From Nocardioides sediminis (lineage in GTDB: Bacteria; Actinomycetota; Actinomycetes; Propionibacteriales; Nocardioidaceae), in assembly GCF_003047295.1 (NCBI RefSeq), contig NZ_PZYZ01000005.1, positions 186,001 through 250,000 on the forward strand: a DNA stretch of 64,000 nt. The letters are read 5' to 3'. The position numbers and the translations under genes were made by a program. The notes beneath the pieces are model-generated. The model did no database searches. It saw only the letters and a program-made list of their open reading frames with translations, and had not been told where the DNA came from. Numbering within the stretch: the first letter of the stretch is position 1; the number at the start of each line of letters is the position of its first letter. Below, in pieces: positions 1 to 8,038 of the stretch.

Positions 1-389
1 TCGGCAACGGGGACGCCGAGCTCCTGCCCGGACAGGTCGAGCAGCGCCGACTCCAGCGCGGTGACCGCGTGGATGGTGGTCCGCAGGTCGAAGGTCTGCA
101 GCCCGCGGCCGCCGGCGTCGCGGTCGGCGAAGCGGGTGGCGACCTGCCGCAGCAGGGTGCGGTAGCGAGGGACCGGCTGCCCGACCAGCAGCTCGACCGC
201 GTCGGCGATCGTGGCGCGGATCGCCTCGCCGCCGGGCACCTCGCCGAGACCCTCGCGGCCCTCGGAGTCGGTGACGATGGCGATGTTGCGGGTGAAGAAG
301 GGGCCGTGGGCGCCGCTCAGGTTGAGCAGCATCGAGTCGTGGCCGGCGACCGGGACGACGTCGACCTTCGCGATGGTCGGTGCGCTCAT
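1..389 (-). CDS. gudD: Glucarate dehydratase, N-terminal part (cut by window edge)
   Basis: Dehydrates D-glucarate (and L-idarate) to 5-dehydro-4-deoxyglucarate, the first step of aldarate catabolism; an enolase-superfamily enzyme. The visible ~129 residues carry hallmarks of the Escherichia coli type: [20 protein letters not shown] near residue 13, GLGEVPGGE near 47, and [19 protein letters not shown] near 86. The barrel domain with its catalytic Lys, Asp and His lies outside the window. The ATG overlaps the TGA of the upstream dehydrogenase gene (ATGA), so the two are translationally coupled. A full-length glucarate dehydratase of another subtype is encoded at 55650-56915. Family assignment is very likely; the partial length is only a window effect. 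Confidence 0.93.
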   Translation of the reverse strand, partial: MSAPTIAKVDVVPVAGHDSMLLNLSGAHGPFFTRNIAIVTDSEGREGLGEVPGGEAIRATIADAVELLVGQPVPRYRTLLRQVATRFADRDAGGRGLQTFDLRTTIHAVTALESALLDLSGQELGVPVA

Positions 390-1909
390 CGTTCGAGGGT
401 CCCGTCGACGCGGCGGGTCAGGCCCCACGGGTTGTCGTCGCGCACGGCCTCGGGCAGCAGGTCGGCGGGCACGTCCTGGTAGGCCACCGGGCGCTGGAAG
501 CGCTCGATCGCCAGGCTGCCGACGCTGGTGGTGCGGCTGTCGGAGGTCGCGGGGAACGGGCCGCCGTGGACCATCGCGTGGCCGACCTCGACGCCGGTCG
601 GCCAGCCGTTGAAGAGGATCCGGCCGGCCTTGAGCTCCAGGACCGGGATGAGCTTGGCGGCGTCGGCGCTGTCGGCGGACGTCGCGTGGACCGTGGCGGT
701 GAGCTGGCCCTCGAGGTCGGCGAGCCGCGGCAGGAGCGCGTCGACGTCGTCGTACCGGACCACGACGCCGGAGGCGCCGAAGACCTCGTGGGCGACCGCG
801 CTGTCGGCGGTGAGCAGCTCGACCGGCGCCTCCGCGACGATCGGCGCGGGTGCGTGGTCGCCGCCCTCGGAGCCGCTGGCCACGACGCTGACGCCCTCGG
901 TGTCGCGGAGCGCGGAGGTGCCGCTCGCGTAGGCCTCGGCGATGCCGGGGGTGAGCATCCGCTGGCCTGTGCTGGCCTTCACGGCCTCGGCGGTGGCGGC
1001 CAGGAACGCGTCACCGGCGTCACCGGCCGGCAAGAAGAGCAGGCCGGGGTTGGTGCAGAACTGGCCGGCGCCCAGCGTCAGCGACCCGACGTACGCCTCG
1101 GCGAACGCCGTGGTGTCGGCCTCGGCGAGCGCGCCGGGGAGCACGACGACCGGGTTGATCGACGACATCTCGGCGTAGACGGGGATCGGCACGGCGCGCT
1201 TGGCGGCCGTCTCGACGAGCGCGAGGCCGCCGGCTCGGGAGCCGGTGAAGCCGACCGCGGTGATCCGCGGGTCACCCACGAGCGCCTGGCCGAGCTCGAT
1301 GCCGCTCTGCCCCTCGCCGGCGAGCAGGAACGAGAACGTGCCGGAGTGCAGGCCCGCGCGCTCGACGGCGCGGCCGACCGCGGCGGCGACGAGCGCGCCG
1401 GTGCGCGGGTGGGCCGGGTGGCCCTTGACCACCACCGGGCAGCCGGCGGCGAGCGCGGAGGCGGTGTCGCCGCCCGCGGTCGAGAACGCGAGCGGGAAGT
1501 TGCTGGCGCCGAAGACGGCGACCGGGCCGAGCGGGACCATCCGCTGGCGGATGTCGGCGCGCGGCAGCGGCTCGCGCAGCGGCATCGCGGGGTCGATGCG
1601 CACGCCGAGGTGGTCGCCCTGGCGGACCACCCCCGCGAACATCCGCAGCTGGCCCGTCGTACGCCCGACCTCGCCCGTGATGCGGCCCACCGGGAGGCTG
1701 CTCTCGGCGACGGCGGCCTCGATGATCGCGTCCTTGTCGGCCTCGATCTCCTCGGCGACGAGCTCGAGGAACTCGGCCCGCTGGGTGGGGGTGGTGGCGC
1801 GGTTCGACGCGAACGCCTCGGCGGCAGCGGTGGTCGCGGCCTCGACGTCGGCGGAGTCGGCCGGAGTGCCGGCGATGACGGAGCGGGCCTGGTCAGCGGT
1901 GCTGGTCAT
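386..1909 (-). CDS. Alpha-ketoglutaric semialdehyde dehydrogenase (NADP-type aldehyde dehydrogenase)
   Basis: Oxidises 2,5-dioxopentanoate to 2-oxoglutarate, the last step of the glucarate/galactarate route into the TCA cycle. The 507-residue protein has the aldehyde dehydrogenase fold: [19 protein letters not shown], the cofactor-loop sequence [11 protein letters not shown], a general-base Glu at about residue 247 (YAEMSSINP) and the nucleophile Cys at about 285 ([10 protein letters not shown]). Length and motifs match the KGSADH branch rather than betaine-aldehyde dehydrogenases. It sits between the dehydratase at 1970-2884 and gudD, overlapping gudD by four bases, so the operon order supports the substrate. 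Related branch members use other semialdehydes, so the exact substrate is inferred from the neighbours. Confidence 0.9.
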   Translation of the reverse strand: MTSTADQARSVIAGTPADSADVEAATTAAAEAFASNRATTPTQRAEFLELVAEEIEADKDAIIEAAVAESSLPVGRITGEVGRTTGQLRMFAGVVRQGDHLGVRIDPAMPLREPLPRADIRQRMVPLGPVAVFGASNFPLAFSTAGGDTASALAAGCPVVVKGHPAHPRTGALVAAAVGRAVERAGLHSGTFSFLLAGEGQSGIELGQALVGDPRITAVGFTGSRAGGLALVETAAKRAVPIPVYAEMSSINPVVVLPGALAEADTTAFAEAYVGSLTLGAGQFCTNPGLLFLPAGDAGDAFLAATAEAVKASTGQRMLTPGIAEAYASGTSALRDTEGVSVVASGSEGGDHAPAPIVAEAPVELLTADSAVAHEVFGASGVVVRYDDVDALLPRLADLEGQLTATVHATSADSADAAKLIPVLELKAGRILFNGWPTGVEVGHAMVHGGPFPATSDSRTTSVGSLAIERFQRPVAYQDVPADLLPEAVRDDNPWGLTRRVDGTLER

Positions 1910-1969
1910 GGGTTCCTCTCGAGAACGGAAGACGTGGCTGGTGTCGTGGCTGGTCTCGACCGTACGACG

Positions 1970-2884
1970 TCAGGAGATGCGGGCGATCAGGTCTCGGAGC
2001 TCGGCGACCTCGGACTCGAGGAGGTCGGTCAGCGGCGGGCGCACCGGACCAGCGGGACGGCCGATCGCGGCGAGGCCGCCCTTGACGATCGAGACGGCGT
2101 AGCCCTGGGTGCGGTCGCGGATGTCGAGGTAGGGCAGCACGAACTCGTTGAGCCGGCGGTAGACCTCGTCGCGGTCCTGGGCGATGACGGCGTCGTAGAA
2201 CTCGATCGCCCACTGCGGCACGAAGTTGAACAGCGCGCTGGAATAGGTGCTGACGCCGAGCTGGAGCAGCGGCAGCGCGAAGGTCTCCGCGGTGGGCAGA
2301 CCGCCGACGTACATGAGGCGGTCGCCGACGCGGGCGTAGGTGCGGGTCATCTGCTCGATCGAGCCGACGCCGTCCTTGAAGCCGATCATGGTGGGGTTGC
2401 GGTCGGCGAGGACTGCGACGGCCTCGTCGCGCAGCACGGCGTTGGCGCGGCTGTAGACGACGACGCCGAGGTCGGTCGCCCGACAGACCTGGGTGACGTG
2501 CTCGACGAGCCCGGCCTGGCTGGCCTCGGTGAGGTAGGGCGGCATCAGCAGGATGCCGTCGGCGCCGGCGGCCGCGGCGGCTTCGGCCTGGGCGACCGCG
2601 TTGAGGGTGCTGCCGGTGGCGGGGGCGAGGACCGGTACGGCGCCCGCGACCTCCTCGACGGCGGTGCGGACGACCTTGTCGGTCTCCTCGGAGGTCAGCG
2701 AGAAGCCCTCGCCGGTGCCGCCCGCGGCGAAGAGACCGGCGACGGGGAACTGGGCGAGCCACGCGAGGTGCTTGCGGTAGCCCTCCTCGTCGAAGGAGAG
2801 GTCGTCGGCGAAGTGCGTCACCGGGAACGAGAGCAGACCGCTCTTCAGCTGGGCGGCCAGGTCGGTCGGGCTGTACTCGGTCAC
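1970..2884 (-). CDS. kdgD: 5-dehydro-4-deoxyglucarate dehydratase
   Basis: Decarboxylating dehydratase of the DHDPS/N-acetylneuraminate lyase family. It turns 5-dehydro-4-deoxyglucarate into 2,5-dioxopentanoate, the substrate of the next gene. Visible features: LLSFPVTHF near the N-terminus, the carboxylate-binding GGTGEGFSL loop, YSRANAVL around the catalytic Tyr, and the Schiff-base Lys at about 170 in [10 protein letters not shown] chose the GTG at 2884 because AAGGAC lies about 8 nt upstream and family members begin at this point; a longer reading from 2935 would add 17 unconserved residues. The product is then 304 residues, normal for the family. It is the first gene of the glucarate operon and has its own promoter region. 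Confidence 0.92.
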   Translation of the reverse strand: MTEYSPTDLAAQLKSGLLSFPVTHFADDLSFDEEGYRKHLAWLAQFPVAGLFAAGGTGEGFSLTSEETDKVVRTAVEEVAGAVPVLAPATGSTLNAVAQAEAAAAAGADGILLMPPYLTEASQAGLVEHVTQVCRATDLGVVVYSRANAVLRDEAVAVLADRNPTMIGFKDGVGSIEQMTRTYARVGDRLMYVGGLPTAETFALPLLQLGVSTYSSALFNFVPQWAIEFYDAVIAQDRDEVYRRLNEFVLPYLDIRDRTQGYAVSIVKGGLAAIGRPAGPVRPPLTDLLESEVAELRDLIARIS

Positions 2885-2933
2885 GGGGCGTCCTTCTCGT
2901 CGTCGCGGAACCGGCTCCTCGCCGGCCCGCATC

Positions 2934-2987
2934 ACGCTAGGGGCGCGCGACGATGCCTGTCCAAGCCCGGTTTTGTATCCGATGATG
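2934..2987 (-). promoter_or_regulatory. Promoter/operator of the kdgD-gudD operon
   Basis: On the minus strand TTGGAC (2959-2964) is followed after 19 nt by TAGCGT (2934-2939). The same two hexamers, the same 19-nt spacing and most of the spacer (GGCATCG then CGCGC) recur in front of tctC at 52022-52052. Just upstream lies TTGTATCCGATGATG (2973-2987, plus-strand reading), sharing the 10-mer TATCCGATGA with the direct repeats at 59066-59099. The shared sequence argues for a common regulator, either the LysR at 51056-51967 or the GntR at 57202-57888. Start site and regulator are inferred. Confidence 0.55.
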
Positions 2988-3106
2988 CCGCGCGGGCATC
3001 AATACGCACGGCCCGCGATCGATCCGGAGGAACCCGAACGAGGCATTCCCGTCACCGCTGGTCGCGGCGCACAGTGGGTGTGGGGTCGCCGGACTGGAGG
3101 ACACCC

Positions 3107-4048
3107 ATGCGCCTGATCACCCCACTCATCTCGGCACTTCTCGTCTCGGTGCTCGTCGCCCCCGCATCCGCACACCCGCGGGACTCGTCCATCCCCCTCC
3201 CCGACGACTTCCAGCCCGAGGGGATCGCGGTCGGCGAGGGCAACACCTTCTACGTCGGCTCGTTGATCGACGGCGACATCTACCGCGGCGACCTGCGCAG
3301 CGGCGACGGCGCGGTCTGGGTCGACAACGACGCCGACGACGAGCGCGTGGCGCTCGGCATGCGGGTCGTCAGGCACCGGGACTGGCTGGTCGTCGCCGGC
3401 GGCCCCACCGGGCACGCCTACGTGTACGACACCGACGACGGCACGACCGTGGCCGACCTGGTGCTCGGCCCGGCCGGCTCCACCTTCGCCAACGACGTCG
3501 CCGTCACCCATGACGCGCTCTACTTCACCGACACGTTCGCACCGACGATCTACAAGGTCCCCCTCGGCCCCCACGGCACGTTCGGCGCCACCGAACGGAT
3601 CGCGGTGGAGGGCCCCGCGGCCGCGACCGGCGGCTTCGGCCTCAACGGCATCGACTCGACCCACCGCGGCTGGTTGATCGTGAGCCACACCGACCTCGGG
3701 ATCCTCGCGCTGGTCGACCCCACGTCCGGGGAGAGCAGGCAGATCCCGCTGACCGGCCCGGCCCTCGTCGCAGGCACCCTCGACGGCGTCCAGCTCGAGG
3801 GCCGCACCGCCTGGGTCGTGCAGAACTTCGCCAACTCGGTGGCGCGGGTGAAGCTCTCGCCGGACCTCACCACCGGGCGGGTCGTCCAGCTGATCACCTC
3901 CGAGCTGTTCCGGGTGCCGACCACCGTGGCGCTGCACGGGTGCACGCTGGCGCTGGTGAACGGCCGGTTCGACCTCGGCTTCCCGCCGCCCTTCGGTCCG
4001 GGGGCGCCTCCGGGCACCGACTTCGACGTGGTCCTGGTCCGCCCCTGA
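3107..4048 (+). CDS. Secreted SMP-30/NHL-type beta-propeller protein
   Basis: A 313-residue protein with a clear Sec signal peptide (MRLITPLISALLVSVLVAPA, predicted cut after ASA), so it acts outside the membrane. The mature part repeats strand patterns of a six-bladed SMP-30/gluconolactonase-like propeller, for example PEGIAVGEGNTFYVGSLIDG, FANDVAVTHDALYFTDTF, GFGLNGI and DGVQLEGRTAWVVQNF. Such proteins are lactonases or scaffold-like binders; the substrate cannot be told from sequence. GGAGG lies 6 nt before the ATG and fixes the start. It stands alone, convergent with cspA across a strong hairpin. Its position beside a sugar-acid operon makes a sugar-lactone substrate possible, but nothing proves it. 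Confidence 0.8.
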   Translation: MRLITPLISALLVSVLVAPASAHPRDSSIPLPDDFQPEGIAVGEGNTFYVGSLIDGDIYRGDLRSGDGAVWVDNDADDERVALGMRVVRHRDWLVVAGGPTGHAYVYDTDDGTTVADLVLGPAGSTFANDVAVTHDALYFTDTFAPTIYKVPLGPHGTFGATERIAVEGPAAATGGFGLNGIDSTHRGWLIVSHTDLGILALVDPTSGESRQIPLTGPALVAGTLDGVQLEGRTAWVVQNFANSVARVKLSPDLTTGRVVQLITSELFRVPTTVALHGCTLALVNGRFDLGFPPPFGPGAPPGTDFDVVLVRP

Positions 4049-4103
4049 CGCGGACGCGCCCGAGGCCAGTCGACATCACGCGACGGCTTCCACCCCTCGA
4101 CGC

Positions 4104-4143
4104 ACGAAGGGCCCCGACCGCGGGTGCGGTCGGGGCCCTTCGT
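4104..4143. terminator. Bidirectional hairpin terminator
   Basis: A perfect 18-bp inverted repeat (arms 4104-4121 and 4126-4143, core GAAGGGCCCCGACC) around a 4-nt loop. It lies between the convergent propeller gene and cspA and ends 7 nt before the cspA stop codon. The AAGG/CCTT ends give a short U run in either direction. Confidence 0.9.
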
Positions 4144-4150
4144 GGTTGCG

Positions 4151-4354
4151 TCAGGAGACGCGGACGTTGTCCGCCTGCGGGCCCTTGGGGCCCTGGGTGA
4201 GGTCGAACTCGACCTTCTGGTTCTCGTCGAGCGACTTGTAGCCACCGGACTGGATCGCGGAGTAGTGGACGAAGACGTCCTCGCCGCCGCCGTCCTGGGC
4301 GATGAACCCGAAGCCCTTGTCAGCGTTGAACCACTTCACAGTGCCTTGAGCCAT
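4151..4354 (-). CDS. cspA: Cold-shock protein, CspA family
   Basis: A 67-residue OB-fold single-stranded nucleic-acid-binding protein that melts RNA secondary structure and aids translation and transcription in the cytoplasm. [10 protein letters not shown] starts the domain; RNP1 is KGFGFI near residues 13-18 and RNP2 is VFVHY near 27-31; the C-terminus [11 protein letters not shown] is typical. The length is exactly that of stand-alone actinobacterial Csps. AAAGGA precedes the ATG by about 7 nt. A long leader (4355-4501) is conserved with that of a dead csp copy at 7748-7838. The leader is likely to matter for cold-responsive control. Confidence 0.97.
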   Translation of the reverse strand: MAQGTVKWFNADKGFGFIAQDGGGEDVFVHYSAIQSGGYKSLDENQKVEFDLTQGPKGPQADNVRVS

Positions 4355-4501
4355 GTTCTTGTCCTTTGTTCGGTCGGGGGCAGGGTGCCCCGCGAGGCGC
4401 TGAAGACATCCACCATGCTGATGTCCAGCGAACCGAAGACCAGGAGTACGACGAGCCGCGGATCGTCCGCGGCCAGGCCGGCTGCAGCCGACCCTTCAAC
4501 G
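4355..4501 (-). promoter_or_regulatory. Long cspA 5' leader, conserved with a second copy
   Basis: About 150 nt upstream of cspA share three blocks with the region upstream of the csp pseudogene: 4362-4374 with 7846-7858 (identical TCCTTTGTTCGGT on the plus strand), 4419-4456 with about 7901-7933 (TGATGTCCAGCGAA then CCAGGAGTACGA), and 4469-4501 with 7954-7989 (GCGGCCAGG then CCCTTCAACG). Order and approximate spacing are kept. Cold-shock genes often carry structured leaders that act as thermosensors; a similar role here is inferred from conservation alone. The promoter probably lies just beyond 4501. Confidence 0.6.
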
Positions 4502-4548
4502 CCGTCCACGGTACGGCATGGAGGGTGGGTTCGACGTTTCGGCGACGA

Positions 4549-4872
4549 TCAGCTTCCCGGGGGCGAGTAGTCCACGCCGAGCTGGGAGGCGGCGTCGATC
4601 TGCTCGGCGGTGAGCAGCACCACGGTCTCGTAGCTGCTGAGCGCCCCGGTGCTCGTGACCGTCGCCGCGATCGCCGCCATCGCCTCGTGGCTCGGCGCAT
4701 CGACGATGACGTAGACGTCGTCACTGCCGAAGGCGAAGTAGAAGGACTCCATCGAGCCGCCCACCCCCGCCGCGAGCTTGGAGATGGCTTCGGCCCGGGC
4801 GGTCCCGCCCTTCGCCAGGACACCCTTGATGCCCTCGGGCGAGTACGACGCCTTGATCAGGTACTTCGACAT
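4549..4872 (-). CDS. GYD-domain protein
   Basis: A 107-residue ferredoxin-like alpha/beta protein of the GYD family (named after a conserved Gly-Tyr-Asp). Visible features: MSKYLIKASYSPEGIKGVL at the start, FYFAFGSDDVYVIVD in the middle strand pair, and VTSTGALSSYETVVLLT near the end. Family members are small cytoplasmic proteins of unknown biochemical role; there is no catalytic motif. GGGAGG sits 5 nt before the ATG. It is a monocistron between cspA and the hydrolase gene. Confidence 0.85.
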   Translation of the reverse strand: MSKYLIKASYSPEGIKGVLAKGGTARAEAISKLAAGVGGSMESFYFAFGSDDVYVIVDAPSHEAMAAIAATVTSTGALSSYETVVLLTAEQIDAASQLGVDYSPPGS

Positions 4873-4979
4873 GTTGCCTCCCTAGGTCCGCGGCCCTCCT
4901 GTCATGGAATGACCGGGGTGGTGGCGCGGTCAATCGCCCGTCGGGGCTAGGACCGTGGAGCCCTGTCCGCGGGCCCGCG

Positions 4980-5876
4980 TCACGCCGCTCGTTCGAACCA
5001 GTCGAGCGCGAGGTCGGCGACGGCGGCGGGCGCGTCGTCGGTGATGTAGTGCGCCGCGCCGTCGACATGGGCGAACTCGGCGCGATCGGCGTACCGCTCG
5101 GGGTGACGGCAGACGCGCCGCATGATGCTCTCGTTCCAGTAGCGGTCGCTCCGGCCGAAGACGAAGAGGGTCGGCACCGTGAGCCGCCGGCGGCGGTAGA
5201 CGCCGGCGAGCATGCGCATGCCCTCGGGCACGGCGATGCCGCGGGTCGTCGTCCGCACGGCGCCGTCGATCTCCGGCAGCTCCATCGGGGCCAGGTGTGC
5301 CTCGATGACGTCCTCGGGCAGGGGTCGGGCGACGTACCGCTCGGAGAAGATGTAGCGCATCGAGGCGCCCGGGCGGTGCCAGATGAAGGAGGGCAGGTGC
5401 CGGAACCCCGGGATGGTCCTGGGGCTGATCGTCATGAAGCCCGGCGGCACGGAGAGCTGCACCGCCGCCCGGACCCGGTCGGGGTGCTCGTAGGTCAGCT
5501 GCATCGCGGTGACTGCGCCCAGGTCGTGGGAGACGAGGTGGAACCGGTCGACCCCGAGGACGTCGAGGAGGTCGAGGACGTCGCGCAGCCGCGTCTCGCG
5601 CTCGACCCGGGGATCATCGGCGACGGTCCAGCCGGCCCCGCGCAGGTCGGAGCAGAGGACGCGGTAACCGGCCGCGGCGATGACCGGAGCGACGGCGCGC
5701 CACTGCCACCAGTGCTGCGGGAAGCCGTGCAGCAGCACGACAGGCTCCCCGTCGCCGATGGTGGCGAGGTGGGTGTGCAGGCCGGGCGTCTCGACGAGCT
5801 GGTGGTCGAACCCGGGCGCCTCGGGCATCGGCGGCGTCCAGACCGGGACGGGCGTGGCCACGGCGACCTCCCTCAC
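4980..5876 (-). CDS. Alpha/beta hydrolase, epoxide hydrolase-like
   Basis: A 298-residue alpha/beta-hydrolase. The oxyanion motif HGFPQHWWQW lies near residue 50. The nucleophile elbow reads VSHDLGA with Asp at about 118 instead of Ser, as in epoxide hydrolases and haloalkane dehalogenases, which form an ester intermediate on Asp. A C-terminal His (VDGAAHYITDD) completes the triad. The GTG start lies against the palindrome at 5883-5900. The divergent TetR gene is the likely local repressor, suggesting induction by a hydrophobic epoxide or related xenobiotic. Substrate unknown; soluble and cytoplasmic, with no signal peptide. Confidence 0.85.
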   Translation of the reverse strand: MREVAVATPVPVWTPPMPEAPGFDHQLVETPGLHTHLATIGDGEPVVLLHGFPQHWWQWRAVAPVIAAAGYRVLCSDLRGAGWTVADDPRVERETRLRDVLDLLDVLGVDRFHLVSHDLGAVTAMQLTYEHPDRVRAAVQLSVPPGFMTISPRTIPGFRHLPSFIWHRPGASMRYIFSERYVARPLPEDVIEAHLAPMELPEIDGAVRTTTRGIAVPEGMRMLAGVYRRRRLTVPTLFVFGRSDRYWNESIMRRVCRHPERYADRAEFAHVDGAAHYITDDAPAAVADLALDWFERAA

Positions 5877-5882
5877 GCGGCA

Positions 5883-5900
5883 CTACTATCTTCATAGTAG
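5883..5900. promoter_or_regulatory. TetR operator between divergent genes
   Basis: Perfect inverted repeat CTACTAT-CTTC-ATAGTAG (7-4-7), one of the few AT-rich spots in the region, centred in the 45-bp gap between the hydrolase gene and the TetR gene. It overlaps the likely -10 hexamers in both directions, so binding would repress both genes. Binding by the adjacent TetR protein is inferred from position. Confidence 0.8.
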
Positions 5901-5921
5901 ACCTCGCGGAAGGGGGCGTCC

Positions 5922-6476
5922 ATGGCCGCGGCCACCCGGGAGCGCGCGCTCGAGGCGGCGGTGGAGCTGCTCGGCACGCAGGGCGTGCGCGCGCTGAGCC
6001 ACGCCCGGGTCGACGACCGGGCCGGCCTGCCGCCCGGGTCGACCTCGAACTGGTTCCGCACGCGCCGGGCGCTGCTCGCCGGGGTGGTGGACTGGATCGC
6101 CGAGCACGAGAGGGCCGAGTTCGACCCGACCGCGATGCCTGCGATGTCCGGGCTCGACGCCCTGATCGATGGCTGGTGCGCCATGGCCGACCTGGAGGCG
6201 GGCCCGTTCGCCACGCGCACCCGCGCGCGCTACGCGCTCTTCCTGGAGCTGGCCGGTGACCCCGAGCTGGGCGAGCCGCTGCGACGCCAGCGGCGCGAGT
6301 TCGAGAGGTGGACCGAGGCGATCGTGGTCGCGGTCGGGGTCGCGGACCCGGTGCCGGCCGCGCGGGCGCTCATGGCCCTCAGCGACGGGCTGCTCCTGCA
6401 CCGGCTCACGGTCGACCCGGACCTCGACCTGCGCCCGGCCATCGAGCGCGCGGTGCGCGCCCTCGCGGCGTCCTGA
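5922..6476 (+). CDS. TetR-family transcriptional regulator
   Basis: A 184-residue repressor. The N-terminal TetR helix-turn-helix spans about residues 5-50 (RERALEAAVELLGTQGVRAL, ending at the recognition helix region GSTSNWFRTRRALL). The all-helical remainder is the ligand-binding and dimerisation domain, with a C-terminal segment like TetR_C (LMALSDGLLLHRL). AAGGGGG precedes the ATG. Divergent from the epoxide-hydrolase-like gene with a clear palindrome between them, so it very probably controls that gene and itself. Ligand unknown. Confidence 0.93.
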   Translation: MAAATRERALEAAVELLGTQGVRALSHARVDDRAGLPPGSTSNWFRTRRALLAGVVDWIAEHERAEFDPTAMPAMSGLDALIDGWCAMADLEAGPFATRTRARYALFLELAGDPELGEPLRRQRREFERWTEAIVVAVGVADPVPAARALMALSDGLLLHRLTVDPDLDLRPAIERAVRALAAS

Positions 6477-6647
6477 CCCGGTGCCAGACCGGCTCTCACA
6501 CGCCTGTCCGGGAGGCCCGCCCCGGCGTACTGTCCAAGGACCCGGGCTCGACATGTCGCGGCGGATCGTGGTCGAGCGGCACAGCGGCGGGATCGAGGTG
6601 GACTCGCGTCCCGGGGACACGGTCCCGCGGGCCCCGCGCCGGCGGGC

Positions 6648-7523
6648 TCAGCCACCGAATCGATCGGCCACTTCGTCGAACCGATCGCGCGATCTCGCCA
6701 CGATCTCGTGGTAATCGTCGTCGTCGAGCTGCAGGATCTTCATCACGGGCGTGACCTCACGGCGTCGGGCCACCTGGCTTTCCCGCTCCTCCGGGTCCGC
6801 GTCCCGGGTGGTGACCTCGAACGACATCGCGCACGCCAGCGCCACTGCCGCACTCACGGCGGACAGGTCTTCGTGCGCCTCGTGGTGGTCCCGGATGCCG
6901 TCGACGATCGTCAGCGGGAGTCCCCAGGCCTCGGCCACCGTTCCGCCGATGTCGGCGTGGGTCAGTCCGAAGACCACCCGCTCGGTCTCGAGCAGGTCCA
7001 GGCCGTCGGTGGCGGCGGCCAGGGCCAGCGTCTCCAGGATCTGCTTACCGAAGTGTCGGGCCAGCACGATCTTGCCGAAGTCGTGCAGCAGCGCGGCGGT
7101 GCCTGCCTCCGCCGGGACCGGAACACGGGCGCGGGAGCGGATCACCTCGGCCGCGATCGACGCGGCCACCGAGCGCTCCCAGAGCGCGCCCGACTGGAGG
7201 CCGTACGTCGGCAGCGCCTGCAGCATCCGGTCGCCCACACGCGAAGCCAGCGTCAGCGACAGCAGTGTGCTGATACCGAGCCGCACCACGGCGTCACGCA
7301 CCGACGTGATGTTGGCGCGGTGGCCGAGTGCGGCCGAGTTGGCCAGGCGCAGCACGTCCGCGCTCAGCGAGACGTCGAGGGACACCGTCTCGCTGATCAT
7401 GCCGATGTCGGAGTTCGGGTCCGCAACCAGCGTGGCCAGCCGGGCGACGGTGTGGGGCAGGGGTTCGACGGACTCGGCGGCGGCCAGCAGGTCCGCCGGG
7501 TCCACGAGCGGTGCGGTGGTCAC
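6648..7523 (-). CDS. HDOD-domain protein
   Basis: A 291-residue protein built around an HDOD domain (about residues 20-215), a relative of HD phosphohydrolases usually without enzyme activity and used in signalling. Visible features: PHTVARLATLVADPNSDI, the hydrophobic helix MISETVSLDVSLSADVLRLAN, LLHDFGKIVLARHFG (part of the HD motif kept) and a DHHEAHED cluster. No GGDEF, EAL or receiver domain is attached. The start is a GTG at 7523. HDOD proteins commonly act with cyclic-di-GMP or two-component pathways; no partner lies beside it. Confidence 0.88.
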   Translation of the reverse strand: MTTAPLVDPADLLAAAESVEPLPHTVARLATLVADPNSDIGMISETVSLDVSLSADVLRLANSAALGHRANITSVRDAVVRLGISTLLSLTLASRVGDRMLQALPTYGLQSGALWERSVAASIAAEVIRSRARVPVPAEAGTAALLHDFGKIVLARHFGKQILETLALAAATDGLDLLETERVVFGLTHADIGGTVAEAWGLPLTIVDGIRDHHEAHEDLSAVSAAVALACAMSFEVTTRDADPEERESQVARRREVTPVMKILQLDDDDYHEIVARSRDRFDEVADRFGG

Positions 7524-7747
7524 GTCCAGGTGATCGGCACGCCGGGGCGAGACCTGAGGGAGACGGGGTCAGCAGAGGAAACTCGCATCGGAAGCGGTCG
7601 TAGCAGCGGCGCAGCTCGAGCACGCGAAGAAACGCCCAGGGGATGGCCGTGTGCCAATCCCGAGCACAGGCGCCAGGAGAGGAGCACTCCCATGCCGGGC
7701 GAGGCCGGCCTCCTCGCTCGGCGTACTCGACCGCTTGCCCGGGCCGA

Positions 7748-7838
7748 TAGTGGACGAACACGTCCTCGCCGCCACCGTCCTGAGCGATGATGCCAAGCCC
7801 TTGTCAGCGTCGAACCACGTGACCGTGCCCTGAGCCGT
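7748..7838 (-). pseudogene. Truncated, frameshifted cold-shock protein gene
   Basis: Read on the minus strand this matches the first ~31 codons of cspA (AQGTVTWFDADKGL, then after a shift [13 protein letters not shown]). Three defects are visible: the start ATG is ACG at 7836-7838, one base is missing near 7793-7796 inside the RNP1 motif compared with cspA, and similarity stops after the RNP2 motif. The AAAGGA ribosome-binding site and the leader remain recognisable. It is almost certainly not translated into a Csp. Confidence 0.85.
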
Positions 7839-7989
7839 GATGTGTTCCTTTGTTCGGTGCCGAGGACACGATGCCGTCCAGCCGCTGAGGACACGTGCAT
7901 TGATGTCCAGCGAATCGAAACCAGGAGTACGAGAGACAAGCCACGCCATGTGTGCGGCCAGGACGACCGGTGCGGCCGTCCCTTCAACG
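7839..7989 (-). promoter_or_regulatory. Remnant csp leader
   Basis: Counterpart of the cspA leader at 4355-4501, with the same three conserved blocks in the same order (7846-7858, about 7901-7933, 7954-7989). It lies upstream of a dead coding region, so it is either a young duplication remnant or an RNA still made for its own sake. Together with the pseudogene it fills most of the gap 7524-8038; the stretch 7524-7747 holds no gene I can support. Confidence 0.55.
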
Positions 7990-8038
7990 GGACCCGCCGC
8001 GCGGCAACCCGCGGGGGCGCGAGGATTCCGCGCTGGCC

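Noticed and set aside
380..3106. Very long open frame on the plus strand (about 900 codons before the propeller gene)
   Set aside because: It runs antisense to three well-recognised enzymes; its Arg/Gly/Asp-rich composition is what high GC third positions produce. Only its last 313 codons, from 3107, are a real gene.
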